NCBI RefSeq assembly: GCF_014529535.1
Contig: NC_050737.1
Span: 1,520,447-1,584,446 of the forward strand
DNA: 64,000 nucleotides
From: Bradysia coprophila
Taxonomy: Eukaryota > Arthropoda > Insecta > Diptera > Sciaridae
Direction: 5' to 3'
Under the pieces are notes generated by a model, which did not search any database, was not told where the DNA came from, and saw only the letters and a program-made list of their open reading frames with translations. Shown piece by piece: positions 1 through 10,447 of the stretch (position 1 is its first letter; each line of letters starts with the position of its first letter). The position numbers were made by a program, and so were the translations under genes.

Positions 1-2493
1 TTTTAACAAATAATTTTTAAGAATGCCGCACCACCGTATCTTTAAAAAAAAACTACAAACGCCCAACCAATATGCAGCTCCTCCAAAATGTTAGTGTGAC
101 ACTTTAAACGCTTTTAAACTTGGGAGAAAACATAGATTTTTTTTCGTCAAGTTGGTTTTCCTTGTATACTCTGTCGACAACTGTCTCTGGAACTGCGATG
201 ACCGCATAAAAAATCATATTGTGGCGCTCTAACAAAGTGAACTGTATTCAACATTTATAGCGTACGTTAGGGTGTATCGATTTTAACAATATTATATGAA
301 AATATGCAATTACAAGCAATGATTGTAGATAGCAGGTTTGGCCGATTCATCAAAATTGGACAATTTATCTTGAACGCGTTTGTTATTTTTGTCAAAATAA
401 TATGAAAACTGGTGCGTTTATATGCTTTGATTACAAGTACGTCGATAAACCATCTAAGCTAAAAATAAATGTAGAAATTGGGCTTTACTAGATTTATCGA
501 TCAAAGTGACCGAATTTCTACATTTAAATTGTTCACGATCGAGTAAAAATCGAGATTACATTAGGTATTCTCATCCATAATTTAAGCTAAAAATAAAGTT
601 GAGTTCACAGTTATCCGTTTTCCATTCGTTTTTTAGACGCTTTCTTGACAGTTAGAATTAAAACAATGCAAAAGTCATCTAAACAATAGAAACGTCATGT
701 GCATGTCAACTGAGAATTCAACTTAAAACTATCTGAAATGCACTTTTACTAATATAGTACTTTTAGAGATAAAATGACAACATCAGTTCTTCGAGAGATG
801 GGCATGGTAACACTGTCGATTAGAGGAAACCGCAAAAATATATGGAAAATCAGATGTTGAAATAATGGCAGCGATACCATGCCACCTTTCGAGTGCAACA
901 GTCCTCTACGCGTGTTGGGGTACATGATGCCAATAGCATTATTTTATTGTCACTCAGACGCGTGGCCTAGCACATAAGACACCTTTTTTTTAAATGGTTG
1001 ATTATGATTTACTTGAGTTTTACAAAATATATCTCAAATCAATGGCACGAGTTTATTTTCCATTTTTTTGTTTTTTACGAAGTAAGGAGATGGCGTTTGT
1101 ATCGAACTTTCGTGCCACCGAACATCTGATTCGGTTATATATGATTTTACCGCCAAACTATATGTACTTAGGGTTTGTTGAAACAGCAGCACACTTCACA
1201 AGATACCCGAAATCTTTCAGACATCTGCGTGGTGTGTATTCACAAACATTTTAGAACGAAACAGTAACGATTAACGATGCTAGTTACAAATATTACTGAA
1301 TATGATTTCAAAACTGGTCAAATCAATGCACCCTAGTGTTTTGAGCAAATATATTAAATGCGTAATGCGTTTGCTATTTTTTTTTAATTTTATCAAAAAG
1401 CAATCAACGTTCATGTGCACCGGATTTGGGAATAATCTTGAATAAAATATTTAAAATGAAGTTATTGATTTTGTGGATCGATGAATTCAAAATAAGCCAT
1501 TTTTGTAGCATAATTCAAAAGGTGCTTGCCTGATGTGAACAAATATTGCGCTCATGCTATTTGACAGCACTAGGTGCCGATGGTGTGAAAGTGTAGATGT
1601 CAGTGTTTTTATATTTTTATTTTAAATTGCAGTGCGGGAAAATTTCATTTCTTCAAGACCAAACGGACGTGATTCACAAATGTTTACTAAATCGATTTTG
1701 GAATGACACAAAATTCTAAACTCAACTCAATATAAGTTCTTACTCGTTTTAATCGTTCCACAAGTAGGGTGTTTGACCGAAAGTTGGTGGAATGGAAATA
1801 TTTTCAATTTCAAAACGTTATTGCTTTAAACCTATTCATAGGAAGGATCAAATATCCCTTTATAGTGAAGGTTAATCCTTTAGCATCGTTATTAAAATCA
1901 ATAACTAATTAACTTTAAATGATTTTTTGGTTTAAAATTTGTTTTCAGTAGCTTGAGACTTGCTTCATGGTGACCGTGATTTGTGGTATTTCGTATAAAA
2001 TCGACGGATCGATAGGTGGTGGACCGGTATTTGTGGCATAATTTTTTTAACATGTAAATTTCCATAAGCAACTCAAGGTACCGTAACTCTCGGTTAAATA
2101 GCGTATAACAGCAGCATTTCTCTTTTAATTTCTTTAATTCCTCAAGTGGGAGTGAGTGCAACAACGTTACTCCTGCTGAAAGCATTGGGATCAGCAGAAC
2201 GATAGGCACGTAATTTAGTTGAATCAAGTTTAAAACTCTTCAGCCATCCATCTTCAGGGCATATTTTTAGAAATTAAATTCGACAAAATTCTCTAAAGTT
2301 CACCAAAGTTTTTGAATTTACAAGTTATGGAATTTTTAGAACTTTTTTAAGAATTACAATGGACATTAAAAAAATTTACATTTTCTAAACGTAGGCCCTC
2401 GATTTCTGCGGGAACAACTCTTACTAAAATTTATAATTATTTTATAAATGAATTTGGTAATCATTGGTATGCATTAATATTTTTATTTTTATA
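1..2493. other. Intergenic, repeat-derived, no gene seen
   Basis: I see no gene that I can support here. Short open stretches (for example 994-1254 plus and 1898-2227 minus) lack recognisable motifs and the base composition does not change across them. Parts are dispersed repeats: 941-1010 resembles 41265-41340, and 1454-1722 resembles 3825-4043. Confidence 0.6.
1454..1722 (+). repeat. Diverged direct repeat, copy A
   Basis: This stretch and 3825-4043 share blocks in the same order: TTATTGATTTTGTG, GAATTCAAA, CCATTTTTGTAGCAT, TGCTTGCC, ATTGCGCT, GTGATTCACAA and AATCGATTTTG. The copies are about 2.4 kb apart and diverged by substitutions and small gaps. No ends, inverted termini or coding sequence are visible, so the class is unknown. 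Confidence 0.7.
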
Positions 2494-3406
2494 GATAAGC
2501 GAAAAAAAGACTGCTCAAATTGCACAGCCAGTAAAAAATCGATCTTTTCAAAAAACAGAAATTACAATAAATAAAAATCGTCTACTCTCTTCCTTCCCAA
2601 CGTTCCAAGAATACATGCTGCGTTTCCTCTTTGAATAGCAATTGAAATTCTTTGCAACAAGTAATCTGTCGAACGCTTTTCCCCTGATGCTTTTTTCATC
2701 AACGATCCTAATTTCGTGACAAATTTCTTTGTTTCTGGTCCCATGCAACCTAAAGATTCAAAAGCAAGCGGGGTGAATAAATAATTTTCTTTAAGTTTTC
2801 TATCATGATTATGCTTTAATCTCTCCGCTTTCTCTGCAATTGAGCGTGCTTTTTTAGAAGTTTCACCAATGTATGAAGGAGCCAACGTATCACGCACTGT
2901 CACATCCCATAAAAGAGATTTACCATGACTCCACGGAATTAGAGTCATACCATCAGGTCTTTTACCGTCATCTCTAGAAATTCCTGGTGGCTGTAACAAA
3001 GTTGGAAAATCTGCGGCAGAAAAAGCATAAGAAAACTCTGTTTACAGAATCATGCCGAGGCGTTATCCCGATCTTAAGCTTGCATGACAGGCCATGCAAA
3101 CCATCCTTCTTAACTAACTCACCACAGGCACACCTATATTCCTCGCACAACTGGGATCCCAAACGTAGACCAACAGCAATTCTAGCAACATTGTTATCTA
3201 ATAGCAAACCTAGCTGACTCGACGGGACAACTTGCAGCCACTTTGAAGATTCTTTAGTAGATGACGCAAGCAGTCTCGCACGATCAACAGATTCACCAGA
3301 TTCAAACATCCCACTAAACTTGCTATTAACCAGCGGAAAGTCCCAGTTTCTCTGTACCTTCCTCTCATCATCACTACCTGGAACAAACTCACTAGGTATG
3401 CATTAC
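2494..3406 (-). pseudogene. 5'-truncated retroelement fragment: CCHC finger plus PD..D endonuclease-like C-terminus
   Basis: On the minus strand this encodes the C-terminal part of a mobile-element protein. In order it has an ARLLAS...W and LRLG segment, a Cys/His cluster (CACG...HGLSC...RH, about 3100-3200), then [10 protein letters not shown] and WDVTV (about 2890-2985), then an AIQRGNA block and a stop near 2565. A CCHC knuckle followed by RPD...D is the layout of restriction-like endonucleases of early-branching non-LTR retrotransposons, which is my preferred reading. A frameshift near 3030 separates the finger from the endonuclease, and a stop lies just upstream of 3406, so this is a dead copy. 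The 3' tail ends in CTTATCT at 2494, the same end seen at 53884. The class assignment is an inference. Confidence 0.7.
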
Positions 3407-3524
3407 GATTTTATGACTGGGGGTTGGGGAAACTTAAAAACGTTTAAGTCCACAACCTGTGAAGTAAGTAAATTGTCGAGACTAATGTTTCTGCTTCAGT
3501 GTTTTTTCGTTTCGGATTACTTTA

Positions 3525-3624
3525 GAGTACACCGCACAGCTGTCTGACCTCCTTTGGGTGTGTCGTGAACTTTGAAGTGCTCGACATAGTTTTCGAAAGA
3601 CGATCAGACAGCTATGCGGCACTC
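3525..3624. repeat. Small inverted-repeat (MITE-like) element
   Basis: About 100 bp lie between imperfect inverted arms: 3525-3547 (GAGTACACCGCACAGCTGTC, then TGA) and 3604-3624 (TCAGACAGCTATGCGGCACT, then C). There is no coding potential and no clear target duplication. Confidence 0.55.
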
Positions 3625-3824
3625 AAAAGAAATTTCAAACGAAAATAATGAAATGATGCGTGCTGCAGACATTGCATTAAATATAATTCTACTCTTTATT
3701 CCGAGCAGATATCTTAAATGCAAATAGACTTTTGCAACTTTTCTTTATTTTTCCTAGCAACAAAAACAACGAACACTTACACTTTACGTACATTGGACTT
3801 ACTTTCCTAAAAAAAAATATCGAA

Positions 3825-4043
3825 GTGAAATTATTGATTTTGTGAGATCTTTGAATTCAAACTAAACCATTTTTGTAGCATATTCAAGTAGTGCTTGCCC
3901 GATGCAAACAAAGATTGCGCTAAGAGCACCAGGCCCCGTGATTTTTTTTTACATTTAAATTTTGGTAGCGGGTAAGTTTGATTTCGTTAACACGTGATTC
4001 ACAACTGCCAACTTAATCGATTTTGCAATGGCACAGAACTAGA
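3825..4043 (+). repeat. Diverged direct repeat, copy B
   Basis: This is the partner of 1454-1722. The retroelement fragment at 2494-3406 and a small hairpin element lie between the two copies. Confidence 0.7.
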
Positions 4044-4280
4044 GCTTTTAGAGCCATTCCTTTTTAGTTTATCGATTTCTGAGGAGCCACTCTCCGATAA
4101 CCTCTATTGGAATTCGGTCATCCAATATCGGTGTATATCTCTTTTATAGGTCTAGGGCTTGGGGATGGGAATTTTGACCCGCTGATCAATTTTTAGATAT
4201 TCGTGTTTATGTTGAGAAGAAGATAATAAAGCCTAGAAAGGTGCAACAGATTCCAATTTGTAAAGGCCGATGCTAATGGC

Positions 4281-4427
4281 ACGCGCGTGCGAATAGTGTA
4301 TAATAGACTATCCGCACGCGCGTGCGATTAGTGTATCATAGACTATTCGTACGCGCGTGCGATTAGTGTTTAAGAGACTATTCGCAAGCGCGTGCGATTA
4401 GTGTTTAATAGACTATTCGCAAGCGCC
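4281..4427 (+). repeat. 35-bp tandem repeat, left terminal array (4 units plus a partial)
   Basis: Units start at 4281, 4316, 4351, 4386 and 4421, an exact 35-bp period. Each has a palindromic core like CGCACGCGCGTGCG followed by ATTAGTGTTTAATAGACTAT. The core is strikingly CpG-rich against the AT-rich background. Confidence 0.92.
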
Positions 4428-5469
4428 CTAATCTTTGGCTAGTCAGAAAGTATTAGAATTCTAGTTTATTTTGCATATACAATGTGTTTTAGCACAGCAC
4501 TGCTATTAGCATGAACAGTGTTCATTGAACACTCATTCTTCCAACGACAAAAAGCCTTCAAATTTTCAAAGATATCTATTGCTTGTGTTCAACGCACTTC
4601 AAGCTAAAGTGATCATAATGGTCTGCTGCAGAAAGTACTCTATTTTACATGAAAATATTTTTCCGGTGTTTTTTAGTTTTGTGACATATTGTCAAGTTTC
4701 AGTACCCTATTCAGAGTACGACTCATACTTGAAGTGCGTTGATGTGTTGTGTGTTTTTATTTACACTCCAAATATTTCTTATTTTCATTCTAGTAGCAGA
4801 GTTGTGGTTGTAGTCGCACGTTAAAACTTTTTTTTCGAATAATTATCTCTATGATGAAGTCACAGATGGTGCAAAGGTCGGAGCAATTCTGAAGATGTAG
4901 TATTCAGTTATATTTATATATATATACAGAAAATAGTTCCTTCTGTAATGTTTGTCACCGCTCTAACTTGAGTAAATCGATTCAGATTTTGATAAACTGT
5001 TTTGCTCCCGTTTCGTAATCGTAAAATTAGAGCTATTATAGGGGACTGGTTTTTCGCATATAAATCTTCGGAGCTATGCAACCAATGGCATCGTTAGGCA
5101 CAGCTGACGAAATCTATACCTCCCCTAACAGGGGAAAAAATTGTCAATATCGCATGATGGGATCGGAAGTTAGGGTTGTTTTTTTTTCCTTCTATCTTGT
5201 GTAAATTTCATCTGATTTTCGTGAATTTTTTATTTTAGTTTAAAAGGTATGTGTGACTAAAACAAAGGTATTGTTTTTAGAGCACTAATAAAATAGCTGC
5301 CGCCATATTGGATTTTAGTGTTTTTGCCCACTTCTTTGAGTCATTTTCAAGCGATTTTCATTAATTATTTAGAGATGCAGTTTTACATTGTACTATTGTA
5401 ATATGATTTGATTGAAGCTTTGACACTGATAGGTGTTTCATACGGGTCGACGTAGCTTATGTTTTTGTA
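4428..5469. other. Non-coding interior of the foldback-like element
   Basis: No gene seen. A 15-bp perfect inverted pair is present: TCAACGCACTTCAAG at about 4588 and its complement at about 4730. A TATATA run lies near 4915. Confidence 0.5.
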
Positions 5470-5884
5470 AAAGTAGTTACTAGCTGACTTTGTTTTATTT
5501 TGTAGAAGGAATCAGTAGTTGTATCACGGTCATTTTGTAAAAGGAGTCACTAGATGACTTAGCTTTATTATGTAAAACGGATCAGTAATTGTGTCTCAGT
5601 CATATTGTGAAAGGAGTTACTTTTGACTTCGGTTTATTTTGTAAAGGGAATCAATAGGTGACTTCGTTCTCTTTTGTAGGAGGAATCAGTGGCTGTGTCT
5701 CGGTCATAAAAGGAGTCACTAGATGACTTCGTTTTATTTTGTAAAAGGGATCAGTAGTTGTGTCTTAGACATATTGTAAACGAAGTCACTGTTGACTTCG
5801 TTTCGTTTTGTAAAAGGAATCATTAGGTGACTTCATTGTTTTTTGTGGGGGAATCATTAGTTGTAACTCGGAAATTTTGTAAAA
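5470..5884 (+). repeat. Irregular tandem array inside the foldback-like element
   Basis: Two half-units alternate: AGTCACTAGATGACTTCGTT, and GGATCAGTAGTTGTGTCTC followed by GGTCATTTTGTAAAAGGA. The composite unit is about 70 bp, with variants. The array continues at 7356-7455 beyond the LTR insertion, showing that the LTR element landed within it. Confidence 0.75.
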
Positions 5885-5889
5885 GGAGT

Positions 5890-6190
5890 CGTCGAGAATT
5901 TCACATTCTTCTAAATTCGTCGGTCGGTCGCTGCATCGTTGGTTCATTTTACTATTTGTACTGGAGGGATATTCTCCCCAACACGCATGTGCCAGTACAT
6001 ATCTACTTGAGAAAAACTCGCATGTTGCCCGTTCAGTAGTTGTGTTTATTCTGAATCTATTCTGTAGAATTGCCCTGTATTTATACCCCGAATCACGGAT
6101 ATCATGATTGTTTTCAATTCAATTGCATACTTGATTTGCTATTTTCTTAGAGTGAAATCACTCGCCAAACTCTTCATAATATTTTCGACA
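5890..6190 (-). repeat. LTR (3' LTR of the minus-strand element)
   Basis: This is a direct repeat of 7060-7355 with small indels, for example an extra CTCGCC-containing stretch near 6164 and a missing TTACTTAGGG near 6018. It is flanked on its left by GGAGT. Confidence 0.88.
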
Positions 6191-6439
6191 CTCCCACCAG
6201 TTTCCGCAGGTCACGAGGAAACTCCAAACAAAAATATGTCAATCTGCCTCTTCCACCAATTCTTTCGCTGAATCGTCTACTCTCCCATCTATGGTATCCT
6301 AAATGCTGAGGAAACCATACCATGATTTCATAATCTTTGCTGATGTTTCTGGATTGTTACGATGACCATCGATTCAACCAACCAGACTGCAACTTCTTCC
6401 TTGTTCTACATTGATTCTTCGTGCTGTCAATATCTTCTG

Positions 6440-6975
6440 TCAATGACCTTCTCTGCTGGGCGTTACGACGACCATCAATCTGCTAATTGACTCGACCAAC
6501 CAGCCTTGCTAATTTCTTCCTTCTATGACGGTATTCTTCTTCCTGCTGCCAATGACGAATGCCAATTGACCTTCTTCGCTGAACATTACGACGACCATCA
6601 ACTTCTGCATTGATTCGACCAACCAGCGTCTGATTTCTTTCTTCCTGGTGCCAATGACACCTGACAATGACTCTCTAGTTTGCTGGACGTTACGACGACC
6701 ATCAATTCGATTTTGACCACCGAATGACTCGACCAACCAGCCTTCCTCTTCTGCTGACCATCTTCTACTTGCTGCTGCTGTTAAAGACTTCTTTTGCTGG
6801 GCGTTACGACGACCATCAATTCGATTCTTGCACCAAATTGATTCGACCAACCAGCCTTCTTCTTCTTCTTCTCGTTGCTACTGCTGCGTGCCAATAACTT
6901 CTTTTTTGCTGGACGTTACGACGACCATCAATTCGATCTGCCAACCAAATTTACTCGACCAACCAACCTTGTAAC
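6440..6975 (-). repeat. About 110-bp tandem repeats filling the LTR element interior
   Basis: Five units share TTACGACGACCATCAA, then CGACCAACCAGCC and a CTTCTTC-rich spacer. The units lie near 6460, 6575, 6690, 6800 and 6910. A minus-strand open stretch (6509-6850) merely reads through the repeat and shows no domain. Confidence 0.85.
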
Positions 6976-7059
6976 ATTACGACCAATGTTACGTCTTGTC
7001 TTGTTGCCGCTGCCGCTGAACCATTGATGACACAAACCTTCCACACACGTTGGGCGCCA

Positions 7060-7355
7060 TGTCGAGAATTTTACTTCTTCTAATTCATCGGTCGGTCGCT
7101 GCATCGATGGTTCTACTTTACTATTTGTACTGGAGGGATATTCTCCCCAATACGCATGTGCCAGTACATCTAGTTGAGAAAAACTCGTTACTTAGGGCAT
7201 GTTGCCCGTTCAGTAGTTGTGTTTATTCTGAATCTATTCTGTAGAATTGCCCTGTATTTATACCCCGAATCACGGGTATCATGATTGTTTTCAATTCAAT
7301 TGCATACTTGATTTGCTATTTTCTTAGAGTGAAACTCTTCATAATATTTTCGACA
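7060..7355 (-). repeat. LTR (5' LTR of the minus-strand element)
   Basis: It begins TGTCGAGAATTTTAC and ends ATTTTCGACA. The primer-binding-site-like stretch abuts it at 7042-7059, and the target duplication GGAGT follows at 7356-7360. Confidence 0.88.
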
Positions 7356-7457
7356 GGAGTCACTAGATGCCTTCGTTTTATTTTGTAGAAGGGATCAGTA
7401 GTTATACCTCGGTCATTTTGTAAAAGGAATCACTAGTTGACTTCGTTTCGTTTTGTG

Positions 7458-7540
7458 AGCGCGTGCGATTAGTCCATTAAACACTAATCGCACGCGCGTG
7501 CGAATAGTCTATTAAACACTAATCGCACGCGCGTGCCATT
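7458..7540 (-). repeat. 35-bp tandem repeat, right terminal array
   Basis: Two units and a partial of the reverse complement of the left array. AATCGCACGCGCGTGC recurs at a 35-bp spacing. Confidence 0.88.
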
Positions 7541-7918
7541 GGTCACTTCGATTTGTAAATTCTATCTGCTACAAAAGTTAGGACTTCTCAGAACTACACG
7601 AGAGTCAGAACTCATACCAAGAAGGAAATTTTTACTAAACGGTTGAAATGCATCATATAGCTGGGCTTCATTGTAATGATCCACCTTTAAATAAACATAC
7701 ATACCTACAAAGGAATCAAAGCGGTCACGTATCCATGATTTTGAAAATAAATCATCCCGAGGGGAGAATCTTCATAAGAATTTTTGAAGAAAGTTTGATC
7801 AGTGAAAAACTCGATACCAATCAGTCCGGAAATGAAAACGTAGAATGTTTGTGTTAATCATAAAAAAATCTTTTCCTATATTTTCAATTTTCTACATTTT
7901 TTTTGTAAAAAAAAAAAT
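7541..7918. other. Intergenic, nothing recognised
   Basis: There is a short open stretch at 7648-7857 but no family features. A T- and A-rich run lies directly before the piggyBac end. Confidence 0.5.
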
Positions 7919-8080
7919 TTAACCCTAGTCTCCATAACTAGAGACTCTCAGTCTCATGAGAAAATTCAAATTTTCTAAAATCATCGTAGGTAGCCAAGAA
8001 TTCAATGTCATTCAAAATATTTCAGTTTTATGTTTACATTTCTAACCGTCGTATAAATATCTTAAAGCGCGTTTTGCAAA

Positions 8081-10054
8081 ATGCCGAAAAGAAAATTGGA
8101 AAAGGACAGTTTCCTAAAAATTATTGTAAATGACGATCTGGAAAATTGTGAGGATGAATCGGATTGTGACCACGATGAACAAAGTGATTCCGAAGAAGAA
8201 CACATATCTGAAGCTTCTGAGGACGATGATGATGAACTATCTTGTGAATCAAACATTGCGTTATTTCAACGTAAATTACGAGTCAGATATGTGGATGTGG
8301 TGAAGTTAAGATCTAAACAGGCCAAAGTTCCAACTACTCGCCGAAAAATTGTGAATGTTTCTCGAAAAGCGGTGGCTAATAATCGGAAAATTCAAAATGT
8401 TAAGTCGTTGAATGTGAAATCGAAGTGTATCAATAAAGCATCGAAATCCAGCCAATCCAGCCCTCAATCAAACATTTTCAAAAGTAAGGACGGAACAAAG
8501 TGGAGAAAGATGCCTTTTCCACAAGCAACATCCCGAGCAAAACACAACGGCAACAATTCTTTCGACACATTAATCATTCCTCAGGATGTAGAAGCAGCTA
8601 GTCCGATTGATTTTTTTAAATTGTTCTTTACCGACGAAGTCTGTGACGAAATTTTGAGATACACCAATTTGGAAGCATTAAGATTCTACGATTCGAAAAA
8701 ATGTCCGTTGGATGAGTGGAAATTGGTGGACAAGGTTGAGTTACATGCATTTTTTGGATTGTTGATTACTGCAGGACACATGAAATCGTGCAATGAAAAC
8801 TACAGAAATTTCTGGCATCCTTTTTATGGGTCCACATTCTTTCAAGCTACTATGGGACTCACACGGTTCGAACAATTGCTTCGTTTCATACGATTTGATG
8901 ATAAGAATACAAGAAGTGCAAGACGCAAGATCGACAAGTTGTGCCCAATTCGTGATGTATGGGAGAAAGTCACCGGAGGCTTCAAGAAATATTACATTCC
9001 ATCGCAAAATCTCACCATCGATGAACAGTTGATGCCATGCCGGTGTCGCTGCTCTTTCATTCAGTTCATGCCTAAGAAGCCCGACAAATATGGAATTAAA
9101 ATTTTCTGGATATGCGACAGTAAGACGGGATTTCCAGTCCAAGGCTACGTGTACACTGGCAAAAATGGGGACAAAAGAACAGTTGATTTGGCACGAATCG
9201 TTGTCGAAACTCTATGTGAATCATTTCATGGAACAAATCGAAACATCACGACGGATAACTATTTCACTAGTTATCCACTGGCTGAAAGTCTTTTGTCGAA
9301 AGGCTTGACCTTGGTTGGTACACTTAAGAAAAACAAAACGTGCGTTCCAGTTGAATTCTTGCCGAATAAAGGCAGAGAGGAAGGATCTACTATGTTCGGG
9401 TTCCAGAAGACCATTACGCTCGTTTCACATGTACCGAAAGTTGGTAAGGCTGTCTTATTTTTGTCTACGATGCATCATTCGGACAAGGTCATCACAGATC
9501 AAGTGAAGAAACCAATTTCGGAAATAAACAAATTCTACAACGGAACAAAGGGTGGAGTCGACACAATGGATCAAATGGTGCACGAGTATATGACGAAACG
9601 AAAGACAAACCGATGGCCGTTTGCGTTCTTTATGAATTTGCTGGATGTATCGAACATTGCCGCCTTTATTTTATGGTGCAAGAAGTTCCCACTTTGGAAC
9701 GCAAAGAAGAAGAACAAGAGAAATCTGTTTTTGCGTGGACTGGGAGAGGAGTTGGTAGCAGAACAAATTGCACGCCGAGAGAAAACAATCCAACTTCGTC
9801 AAACGTCACGTGAAGCAATAGCGGATTATTATGCTCATGTTCAAGGTGTGAAAAAAGTCAAAGGAAAGGGCAATGCTGTGAGTGATTCAGGCTCGAATGA
9901 TTCATCCCCACCAGCGGCAAAACGTCGTCGTTGTCATTTGTGCCCGTCTCAACAATCAAAAATGCAAAAACAGTTTTGTCACAAGTGCTACAAGAACGTA
10001 TGTAATAATCATTCCACTTTTACTCGTCAATGTTCGGCCTGCAAGCCTTTGTAA
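8081..10054 (+). CDS. PiggyBac transposase (657 aa, intact)
   Basis: This is a cut-and-paste transposase acting in the nucleus on the element's own ends. The N-terminus (residues about 18-55) is rich in Asp, Glu and Ser, followed by a basic stretch. The central DDE domain keeps the expected acidic residues: Asp314 in TIDEQLMP, Asp392 in TTDNYFTS, and Asp494/Asp497 in GGVDTMDQM. These match D268, D346, D447 and D450 of the moth piggyBac enzyme. The C-terminus (about 613-657) is a cysteine/histidine-rich domain (CHLC...CHKC...CNNH...CSAC) of the type that binds the element ends. The length is slightly above the usual 590-600 aa because of the acidic N-terminus. The start is the first ATG; a TATAAAT lies 24-30 bp upstream, so the leader may be very short. 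I see no frameshift or missing key residue. Confidence 0.96.
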   Translation: MPKRKLEKDSFLKIIVNDDLENCEDESDCDHDEQSDSEEEHISEASEDDDDELSCESNIALFQRKLRVRYVDVVKLRSKQAKVPTTRRKIVNVSRKAVANNRKIQNVKSLNVKSKCINKASKSSQSSPQSNIFKSKDGTKWRKMPFPQATSRAKHNGNNSFDTLIIPQDVEAASPIDFFKLFFTDEVCDEILRYTNLEALRFYDSKKCPLDEWKLVDKVELHAFFGLLITAGHMKSCNENYRNFWHPFYGSTFFQATMGLTRFEQLLRFIRFDDKNTRSARRKIDKLCPIRDVWEKVTGGFKKYYIPSQNLTIDEQLMPCRCRCSFIQFMPKKPDKYGIKIFWICDSKTGFPVQGYVYTGKNGDKRTVDLARIVVETLCESFHGTNRNITTDNYFTSYPLAESLLSKGLTLVGTLKKNKTCVPVEFLPNKGREEGSTMFGFQKTITLVSHVPKVGKAVLFLSTMHHSDKVITDQVKKPISEINKFYNGTKGGVDTMDQMVHEYMTKRKTNRWPFAFFMNLLDVSNIAAFILWCKKFPLWNAKKKNKRNLFLRGLGEELVAEQIARREKTIQLRQTSREAIADYYAHVQGVKKVKGKGNAVSDSGSNDSSPPAAKRRRCHLCPSQQSKMQKQFCHKCYKNVCNNHSTFTRQCSACKPL

Positions 10055-10441
10055 ACAATATTCACACAATATTCACACAACAATGGAAAACCGGATTCCA
10101 CGTCCGGTAAGTTATTTTAAATTCATTTGCAGTCGACAGAAACCTTAGAAGAATCTTCATTTGTTATTGACAGCTGACGACATGATTTTTTTACCGGAAT
10201 CGGATGTATTGTTATCAAATTTTCGTGCAACTGTAAGGATACGATCATTGGGTAAGTTAGTCGATGATACCACTAGCAAAACAAAATCTCTAATCACCTG
10301 AACGTTATGCCCAAAACAGTCGTTTCACATTTGGTCCACTGATTCAATTCGGATATTTGTGCAATCCATAATCACCTGAACTACATTGAAACATTGCAAA
10401 GTATCAGTGCTCGTTGTAATTTTTATGCTTTTTAAATCGTC

Positions 10442-10447
10442 AATAAA
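10442..10447 (+). promoter_or_regulatory. Candidate polyadenylation signal of the piggyBac transcript
   Basis: AATAAA occurs 388 bp after the transposase stop, inside the right arm of the element. Confidence 0.4.

Larger units (their letters stand above)
5890..7355 (-). mobile_element. Non-autonomous LTR retrotransposon (TRIM-like), minus orientation
   Basis: Two direct repeats of about 300 bp (5890-6190 and 7060-7355) bound an 869-bp interior. They end in TTTTCGACA and begin with TGTCGAGAA; in the left copy the first T is C. The flanking 5-bp target duplication is GGAGT (5885-5889 and 7356-7360). The complement of 7042-7059 begins TGGCGCCCAACGTG, a typical primer-binding site next to the LTR at 7060. 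The complement of 6191-6198 is GGTGGGAG, a polypurine tract. Both place the element on the minus strand. There is no gag or pol: the interior is mostly tandem repeats, so it must depend on proteins from another element. A 5-bp duplication suits BEL/Pao, Gypsy or Copia, and I cannot choose among them. Confidence 0.88.
4275..7540. mobile_element. Foldback-like element with 35-bp subrepeat termini (interrupted by an LTR element)
   Basis: Both ends carry the same CpG-rich 35-bp repeat in opposite orientation: a left array at 4281-4427 and a right array at 7458-7540. The outermost bases mirror each other: AATGGCACGCGCGTGCGA on the left and TCGCACGCGCGTGCCATT on the right (final A or T different in context). 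Inside are irregular tandem units of about 70 bp built on GTCACTAGATGACTTCG and GGATCAGTAGTTGTGTCTC (about 5470-5884, resuming at 7356-7455). An LTR element at 5890-7355 splits this inner array. No transposase gene is present, so it is non-autonomous. I could not define a target site duplication. Confidence 0.7.

Noticed and set aside
1898..2227. 109-codon minus-strand frame with a CCC run
   Set aside because: No family pattern; lies in repeat-derived DNA next to a decayed retroelement.
4281..4427. Regular repeats as a possible CRISPR array
   Set aside because: Units abut with no unique spacers, the core is palindromic, and the array is mirrored at the other end of a transposon in a eukaryotic genome.
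6509..6850. 113-codon frame inside the LTR element
   Set aside because: It reads through the 110-bp tandem repeats, with no gag, protease or other motif.
8741..9506. Alternate frames across the piggyBac transposase
   Set aside because: Overlapped entirely by the intact transposase frame with conserved motifs.
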